The notes below the pieces were generated by a model. It saw nothing but the letters and a program-made list of their open reading frames with translations. It was not told the DNA's origin and did no database searches. Below, piece by piece: positions 59,651 through 64,000 of a stretch of 64,000 nucleotides of DNA. The stretch spans positions 1-64,000 of the forward strand of contig NZ_BMWB01000024.1 of NCBI RefSeq assembly GCF_014651015.1, written 5' to 3'. Source of the DNA: Streptomyces xantholiticus. Lineage in GTDB: Bacteria; Actinomycetota; Actinomycetes; Streptomycetales; Streptomycetaceae. The translations under genes and the position numbers were made by a program. How positions within the stretch are numbered: position 1 is the first letter of the stretch; every line of letters begins with the position of its first letter.

Positions 59651-61333
59651 TCAGCCGGTCTTCTTCGTGAGCGTCGCGGTCGGGCGGCCCGCGGCATCCT
59701 CGTGGGACCGGTAGCGCAGCGTGCCGTCGGCGGCGAGCGTCACCTCCAACAGGGCCTCACCGCCGGTGCACTGGCCCTGCGACGGCCGTTCGGGGTCCGT
59801 GCGCTCCTCGATCCGCAGCTTGCGGGTGGTGCTGCCGGACGCGAGCCTGCCGACGCCGTGGCACTCGACGGTCACAGTCCGCACCGTGAGCGAGGTGGTC
59901 GTACGGACCACGTCCTCGCCCGTCTTCCCCTCCGTCACCGTGACCGTGAGTTTGCCGTGCGGCAGCCCGCTCCCCTCGGTCGCCGAACCGGTCCAGGTAC
60001 CGACGAACGCCGAGGGCACCTCGTCGACCTGCTCGGACCCGCCGGCGCTCGGCGGTGGCTTGGCGGCCGTCGCGGAGGGCCGCGCCCCGAAGTCTCCCGC
60101 GTCCGCGTCCGAGCCGCTGTTGCGCCACATGTCCAACAGGACCCCGCCGCCGACCGTGACGGCGGCGAGGGCGCCCGCGACCGTGAGTGCGAGGGTGCAG
60201 CTGACCCTGCGGCCGCGACGGCCGCCTGACGCGGAAACCGTCAGCCCGTTCCCCGGGGCGGAGGGGGTGCCGGTCGAGGCGTCGGGCGAGGGCGGCGCCC
60301 CTGCGGCCGGAGCCTCCCCCGGGGTGCCCGGTTCCACCGGCGGGCCGAAGGCACCGACGGCGGGGCTGCTGAACGCGACGGGTCCCGACGCGCCCGGGTC
60401 AAAGGCCGCCACCGGCACCGGCGCCGACGAGGACGCGCGCTCCGGCAACGGCTCCAGGTGCAGCAGTTCGACGGCCGCGCGGCTGATCTGCTCGACCAGC
60501 GGGCCCGGCAGCCAGCCGGCCGGCTGCCCCCCACCGGTGGCGAGCCGGTCCGCGACCTCGCCGGGGCCCGGCCGCGCCGCCGGGTCCTTGACCAGACATC
60601 CGGCGACCAGCTCCCCCAGCTCGCCCTCCAGCGAACCGAGTTCGGGCTCCTCGTGCACCACCTTGTAGAGCAGCGCGACGGAGGAGTCGCCGCGGAAGGG
60701 AGCGGTACCGGTCGCCGCGTACGCGAGGACCGCGCCGAGCGAGAAGATGTCGGCGGCGCCCGTGACGCCCCGTCCGAGGATCTGCTCCGGAGACATGTAG
60801 CCCGGCGACCCGACGGACACACCCGTGGAGGTGAGGGACGCCGTGCCGTCCGTGGCGCGGGCGATCCCGAAGTCGATCAGCCGCGGCCCTTCCAACGTCA
60901 GCAGCACGTTGGACGGTTTGACGTCCCGGTGCACCAGCCCCAGCGCGTGCACGGCGGTGAGCGCCCTCGCGAGGCCGGAGCCGAGCACCCGGACCGAGTC
61001 CGCGGGCAGCGGCCCCTGCTCGGCGACCGCCTGGGAGAGGGCGGGCCCCGCGACGTAACCGGTGGCCACCCACGGCACGGACGCGTCCGGATCGGCGTCC
61101 AGGACCGGAGCGGTCCACTCCCCGCCGACCCGCCGCGCGGCCTCCACCTCGCGCCGGAACCGCGCCCTGAACTCGTCGTCGAGGGCGAAGTGCGGATGGA
61201 CGACCTTGACCGCGACGGTGCGTCCGCCGGTGCTGCGCCCCAGATAGACGCGGCCCATCCCGCCCGCGCCGAGTCGGCCCAGCAGCCGGTACGCGCCGAT
61301 CTCGCGCGGCTCGCCCGGATCCAGCGGCTGCAT
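59651..61333 (-). CDS. Transmembrane Ser/Thr protein kinase
   Basis: Eukaryotic-type receptor kinase of 560 aa. The kinase domain (residues 14-275) has the glycine loop LGAGGMGRVYLG, Lys43 in AVKVV, catalytic HRDVKPSN with Asp136, and DFG with Asp153; all catalytic residues are present. A Pro/Ala-rich linker leads to one helix (about 385-405, LALTVAGALAAVTVGGGVLL) and an extracytoplasmic domain of about 130 residues with AFVGTWTGSATEG and a Cys pair (ECHGVG, QCTGGEALLEVTL). No PASTA repeats are seen. ATG 61333 has GGGGGAG 6 nt upstream. It lies between mqnC and mqnA; a link to quinone synthesis is not shown. Confidence 0.93.
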   Translation of the reverse strand: MQPLDPGEPREIGAYRLLGRLGAGGMGRVYLGRSTGGRTVAVKVVHPHFALDDEFRARFRREVEAARRVGGEWTAPVLDADPDASVPWVATGYVAGPALSQAVAEQGPLPADSVRVLGSGLARALTAVHALGLVHRDVKPSNVLLTLEGPRLIDFGIARATDGTASLTSTGVSVGSPGYMSPEQILGRGVTGAADIFSLGAVLAYAATGTAPFRGDSSVALLYKVVHEEPELGSLEGELGELVAGCLVKDPAARPGPGEVADRLATGGGQPAGWLPGPLVEQISRAAVELLHLEPLPERASSSAPVPVAAFDPGASGPVAFSSPAVGAFGPPVEPGTPGEAPAAGAPPSPDASTGTPSAPGNGLTVSASGGRRGRRVSCTLALTVAGALAAVTVGGGVLLDMWRNSGSDADAGDFGARPSATAAKPPPSAGGSEQVDEVPSAFVGTWTGSATEGSGLPHGKLTVTVTEGKTGEDVVRTTTSLTVRTVTVECHGVGRLASGSTTRKLRIEERTDPERPSQGQCTGGEALLEVTLAADGTLRYRSHEDAAGRPTATLTKKTG

Positions 61334-61402
61334 CTGAACTCCCCCGTTCGGCCTCCTGTGCAAGTCGGCCCTCAGACTTCGGCCCCCAGACTAGGACTCG
61401 CG

Positions 61403-62278
61403 TCAGCCGCCGAGGAGTTCGACCTTCACATCGGCGGGGAAGCCGGTCGTCGGGCCGGTCCTGCGGGCGAACTCCCGCACGCCCTCGAGCTGGTCAGCGC
61501 CGAACCGGAAGTCCAGCGTCGTGAAGTACCGCTCCAGCAGTTCCGCGTCGAAGGCCTCCCAGCGCGCGGCCTGTTCCGCGACCTTGCCGACCTCTTCGAG
61601 GGACAGGTCCCGAGAGGCGAGGAACGCCTCGTGCACCTTGCGCACCACGACCGGTTCGCGGGCCAGGTAGTCCTTGCGCGCCGCCCACACGGCGAAGACG
61701 AACGGCAGCCCCGTCCACTCCTTCCACATCCGGCCGAGGTCATGGACCTGCAGACCGAGCCGGGGTGCGTCGTGGAGGGACGCCCGCAGCGCGGCGTCGC
61801 CGATCAGGACGGCCGCGTCGGCCTCCTGCATCATCACACCGAGATCGGGCGGGCATGTGTAGTAGTCGGGGGCGACCTTGTACTGCTCGGACAGCAGCAA
61901 CTGGGCGAGCCGTACGGAGGTACGGGAGGTCGAGCCGAGCGCGACTCGGGCGCCGTCGAGCTTGTCCAGCGGCAGCTGCGACACGATCACGCAGGACATC
62001 ACGGGCCCGTCGCAGCCGACCGCGAGGTCCGGAAAGGCGACGAGTTCATCTGCATTTCGCAGAAATTCCACCAGCGTGACAGGGGCGATGTCGAGTTCGC
62101 CCCGCACAAGCCGCTCGCTGAGCTTCTCGGGCGTGTCCTTCGTCAGTTCGAGATCGAGGAGAGTTCCGGTCCTGGCGAGCCCCCAGTAAAGGGGGAGGCA
62201 GTTCAGGAACTGGATGTGACCGACACGCGGCCGGCTGCGACGGAGCTCGGTTGCTGTGCTTTCTCCAGGACTGTCCAC
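61403..62278 (-). CDS. mqnA: Chorismate dehydratase (MqnA)
   Basis: First committed enzyme of the futalosine menaquinone pathway: it removes water from chorismate to give 3-enolpyruvyl-benzoate. The 291-aa protein has the periplasmic-binding-protein-like fold of MqnA/MqnD, with RVGHIQFLNCLPLYWGL near residues 18-34, the catalytic-site region RGELDIAPVTLVEFLRNADEL and GDAALRASLHDAPR. GTG 62278 probably starts a leaderless message, since TAGCCT lies 6 nt upstream. It diverges from the cold-shock gene across about 290 bp. Confidence 0.95.
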   Translation of the reverse strand: MDSPGESTATELRRSRPRVGHIQFLNCLPLYWGLARTGTLLDLELTKDTPEKLSERLVRGELDIAPVTLVEFLRNADELVAFPDLAVGCDGPVMSCVIVSQLPLDKLDGARVALGSTSRTSVRLAQLLLSEQYKVAPDYYTCPPDLGVMMQEADAAVLIGDAALRASLHDAPRLGLQVHDLGRMWKEWTGLPFVFAVWAARKDYLAREPVVVRKVHEAFLASRDLSLEEVGKVAEQAARWEAFDAELLERYFTTLDFRFGADQLEGVREFARRTGPTTGFPADVKVELLGG

Positions 62279-62284
62279 ATCGTG

Positions 62285-62290
62285 AGGCTA
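62285..62290 (-). promoter_or_regulatory. -10 box giving a leaderless mqnA transcript
   Basis: Minus-strand TAGCCT (62290-62285) is followed by 6 nt and then the mqnA GTG, so transcription would begin at or next to the start codon. No ribosome site precedes the GTG. The -35 is weak. Confidence 0.5.
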
Positions 62291-62436
62291 GACCCGTGCC
62301 CGCAGTCCTCCGGCGCCGGGTCGCCGTGACGCACCGGCGCGCCCCGTCCGAGCTGGGCTTCGTCAGCTCAGCGGGGGTCAATCAAACGTCCGGGTGACGT
62401 GATCTTTCCCTCTACCGCTGCGCACACGCTGCGTGC

Positions 62437-62442
62437 TAGGCT
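62437..62442 (+). promoter_or_regulatory. -10 box of the cold-shock gene
   Basis: TAGGCT fits the Streptomyces TAGRRT -10. The predicted start near 62449 leaves a leader of about 125 nt. The -35 region is not well conserved. Confidence 0.5.
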
Positions 62443-62479
62443 CGACGCAAGTTGCAGTTTGGTTTCCCTTGCAGTACAG

Positions 62480-62517
62480 AGCCTGCGGAGCATGTAACCC
62501 GCAGGCTTTTGTAGTTT
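62480..62517 (+). terminator. Terminator-like hairpin inside the cold-shock leader
   Basis: AGCCTGCGG (62480-62488) pairs with CCGCAGGCT (62499-62507), 9 bp with a 10-nt loop, followed by TTTGTAGTTTT. This is the classic intrinsic terminator layout, rare in this GC-rich genome, and it lies 56 nt upstream of the start codon within the predicted leader. Confidence 0.7.
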
Positions 62518-62572
62518 TCAGACTTCTTGCAGGTTCTGGAGCAGGGCAACCCTTTGGCCCATAGGAGGGCTT

Positions 62573-62776
62573 ATGGCTACCGGAACCGTCAAGTGGTTCA
62601 ACGCTGAAAAGGGCTTCGGCTTCATCGCCCAGGACGGCGGCGGCCCGGATGTCTTCGTCCACTACTCCGCGATCAACGCGTCCGGGTTCCGCTCCCTCGA
62701 GGAGAACCAGGTCGTGAACTTCGACGTCACCCAGGGCCCGAAGGGCCCGCAGGCGGAGAACGTCACCCCGGCCTAG
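62573..62776 (+). CDS. Cold-shock protein (CspA family)
   Basis: Single-stranded nucleic-acid-binding protein of 67 aa, a complete OB-fold cold-shock domain. RNP1 is KGFGFI (residues 14-19) and RNP2 is VFVHY (about 28-32); WFN near residue 8 adds the aromatic surface. AGGAGGG precedes ATG 62573. The long leader with an intrinsic hairpin upstream suggests control after initiation, as is known for other cspA genes. A strong terminator follows. Confidence 0.97.
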   Translation: MATGTVKWFNAEKGFGFIAQDGGGPDVFVHYSAINASGFRSLEENQVVNFDVTQGPKGPQAENVTPA

Positions 62777-62818
62777 TCAGCCACGGGTCGGCGATCGCGC
62801 ACGACTGAGCAGTACCCA

Positions 62819-62858
62819 AGGAGCCTCGCCCCGTACATCCGTACGGGGCGAGGCTCCT
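62819..62858 (+). terminator. Terminator after the cold-shock gene
   Basis: An 18-bp perfect stem (62819-62836 with 62841-62858) and a 4-nt loop ATCC, 42 nt after the stop. Confidence 0.9.
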
Positions 62859-62879
62859 GCCTTCGGGCCGCGTTCGGCC

Positions 62880-63165
62880 GGCGCCGGTACGGTGGGGCCT
62901 TCGGCGACCGCAACCCCGTCCCTCTGCGTCCGTTCACGGCACGGCTCTTCGGCTTCCCTCCCGCGATCGCCCAGGGCATGTGGGCGATCGCGCGGTGCAT
63001 GGCCGAGGCCGAGCGGACCGGCGCACGCGGCGCGGGCCGAGTTCAAGGCGCCCGTCCTGCTGCCCGCCGAGATCACTTGCGCGGCACGCGCCGCGTCCGG
63101 CCCCTCTTCGAGCCGAGCGGCGGCGACGACCCGGTGCACCTCACCGGAGAGGCCGTCAGCGGGAC
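62880..63165 (+). pseudogene. Remnant of a MaoC-family dehydratase
   Basis: Plus-strand frames give the C-terminal half of a hot-dog-fold dehydratase: RYGGAFGDRNPVPLRPFTARL and FGFPPAIAQGMWAIARCMAE in one frame (the family consensus reads SGDxNPIH...AIAHGM). After a shift near 63030 comes AEFKAPVLLPAEITCAARAAS, and after a second near 63100 PLFEPSGGDDPVHLTGEAVS. The catalytic His of the NPIH motif is Pro here. There is no start. It lies tail-to-tail with the TetR gene, whose relatives often neighbour MaoC and beta-oxidation genes. Confidence 0.75.
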
Positions 63166-63833
63166 GGCCAGCACTCCCCCTCCATGAGGCCGCCGAGGCC
63201 GGTCCACGCGAAGTTCATCAGCAGGCCCGCGGCCTCCTTCGCCGAGATGCCGCCCGCGTCGTTCGCCCACCCCGCGAGCGACTCTGCGGCCCCCACCAGG
63301 GCCTGTGCGAGCCCCTCGATGTCCCGGTCGGCCAGCTCGGCGCTCCGGTTCGAACAGGCCGCGCCGGGTGCCGGAGCCGCGCCCTGACGGGCTGCGGCAC
63401 CGATCAGTACGGTCACGAAGGCGGCGATCTCCTCCCGCATCCTCGAGACCTCCGCCGCGAACGGCTCACCGTGCGTGCGCGCCTGGCGGTGCAGCACGGA
63501 CCAGCCGTCCGGGTTCTCCTGGGTGTGCCGGAAGAACGCCTCGAGCCCGGCCCACATCTGCTGGTCCGCCGCGAGCCCCGGCTGGATCGCCGCCTGCACG
63601 GCCTCGGTGAGCCGCTGCGCCTCCCGCCTGATGCAGGCGGTGAACAGCTCCTCCTTGGAGTTCAGATACAGGTACACCAGAGGCTTGGAGACACCCGCCA
63701 GCTCCGCGATCTCGTCCATCGACGCGGCCCGGTAGCCGCGCTGCCCGAAGGTCTGCACGGCGGCGTCCATCATCTGCTGCTCGCGCACGGCGCGCGGCAT
63801 GCGCTTGGCCCTCACGCCCTTCACAGCACTCAT
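63156..63833 (-). CDS. TetR/AcrR-family transcriptional regulator
   Basis: DNA-binding repressor of 225 aa. The helix-turn-helix lies in residues about 15-60: MMDAAVQTFGQRGYRAASM, then DEIAELAGVSKPLVYLYLNSKEELF. The C-terminal ligand domain is all-helical (AGLEAFFRHTQENPDGWSVLHRQAR) and contains one Cys. ATG 63833 starts a basic N-terminus (RAKRMPRAVREQQ). It converges on a MaoC remnant. Its usual target is the divergent operon, here beyond the right edge. Relatives commonly control fatty-acid genes; the ligand is unknown. Confidence 0.92.
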   Translation of the reverse strand: MSAVKGVRAKRMPRAVREQQMMDAAVQTFGQRGYRAASMDEIAELAGVSKPLVYLYLNSKEELFTACIRREAQRLTEAVQAAIQPGLAADQQMWAGLEAFFRHTQENPDGWSVLHRQARTHGEPFAAEVSRMREEIAAFVTVLIGAAARQGAAPAPGAACSNRSAELADRDIEGLAQALVGAAESLAGWANDAGGISAKEAAGLLMNFAWTGLGGLMEGECWPSR

Positions 63834-64000
63834 GTCAGTGTTCCTCCCGCCCCCTGCCCTTACTCGGCGGTAAGCCTACGACCCTGGCAGATGACTGCGT
63901 CATGGCGGCGTTCATGGCCCGCATTAAGGTCCACTGCGCGCGACGGGGTCAACCGCACGCGACGTGTCTCGGCCGTGCGAGGCCCGAAAGGGCCGTGGCC
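63834..64000. other. Right-edge intergenic sequence upstream of the TetR gene
   Basis: These 167 bp contain no coding sequence I can support. They should hold the TetR promoter and operator, but no clear long palindrome was found. Confidence 0.4.

Noticed and set aside
58211..62329. Long plus-strand frames opposite mqnC, the Ser/Thr kinase and mqnA
   Set aside because: Antisense of genes with catalytic motifs; no recognisable protein features.

Overview
This 64 kb window is high-GC (about 70%) DNA with strong third-position GC bias, frequent GTG starts, 1-8 bp stop/start overlaps and long U-poor terminator hairpins. Protein content (futalosine-pathway menaquinone genes, two nuo loci, KorAB, streptophobe-like and CGNR proteins) points to a Streptomyces chromosome core region. 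From memory, the gene order resembles the S. coelicolor segment around SCO4505-SCO4601 in reverse; this was not checked by alignment.

Left part (1-9.2 kb): the start of a second complex I locus (nuoA2-B2-C2, minus strand, cut by the window edge), then two paralogous histidine kinases with one NarL-type response regulator, then korA-korB (2-oxoacid:ferredoxin oxidoreductase) ending in a clean terminator.

Accessory stretch (9.2-29.6 kb): RarD-type transporter, small mechanosensitive-type channel, a DUF-like protein, an SRPBCC/CGNR pair diverging from a VOC protein through overlapping leaderless promoters, a secreted M28 aminopeptidase, a scar made of decayed ABC-2 permease and LysR genes, a compact operon (lipoprotein, SDR, MMPL transporter, unknown protein, FAD monooxygenase), a recD2 remnant, a LolA-like protein, a polyprenyl diphosphate synthase, a CocE/NonD protein lacking its nucleophilic serine, and fumarylacetoacetase.

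Central part (29.6-46.5 kb): the complete 14-gene nuoA-N operon, minus strand, tightly overlapped, with a Rex-type operator and a CRP-type site at its promoter. Diverging from it is an NlpC/P60 cell-wall hydrolase with a long leader.

Right part (47.8-64 kb): a methyltransferase, a lipoprotein, a geranylgeranyl/menaquinone reductase (MenJ-like) with a coupled GNAT, a zinc-ribbon multi-pass membrane protein, glutaminase, menaquinone methyltransferase, an SigE-family ECF sigma factor with a membrane-anchored partner, mqnC plus an imidazolonepropionase-like protein, a Ser/Thr kinase, mqnA, a cold-shock protein with a terminator hairpin in its leader, a MaoC remnant and a TetR regulator.

Functionally the window is a respiratory island. 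Polyprenyl synthase, MqnA, MqnC, the methyltransferase and the MenJ-like reductase make menaquinone; two complex I loci reduce it; KorAB can supply reduced ferredoxin. Four gene remnants lie between intact genes. No tRNA, rRNA, CRISPR array, insertion sequence or prophage was recognised.
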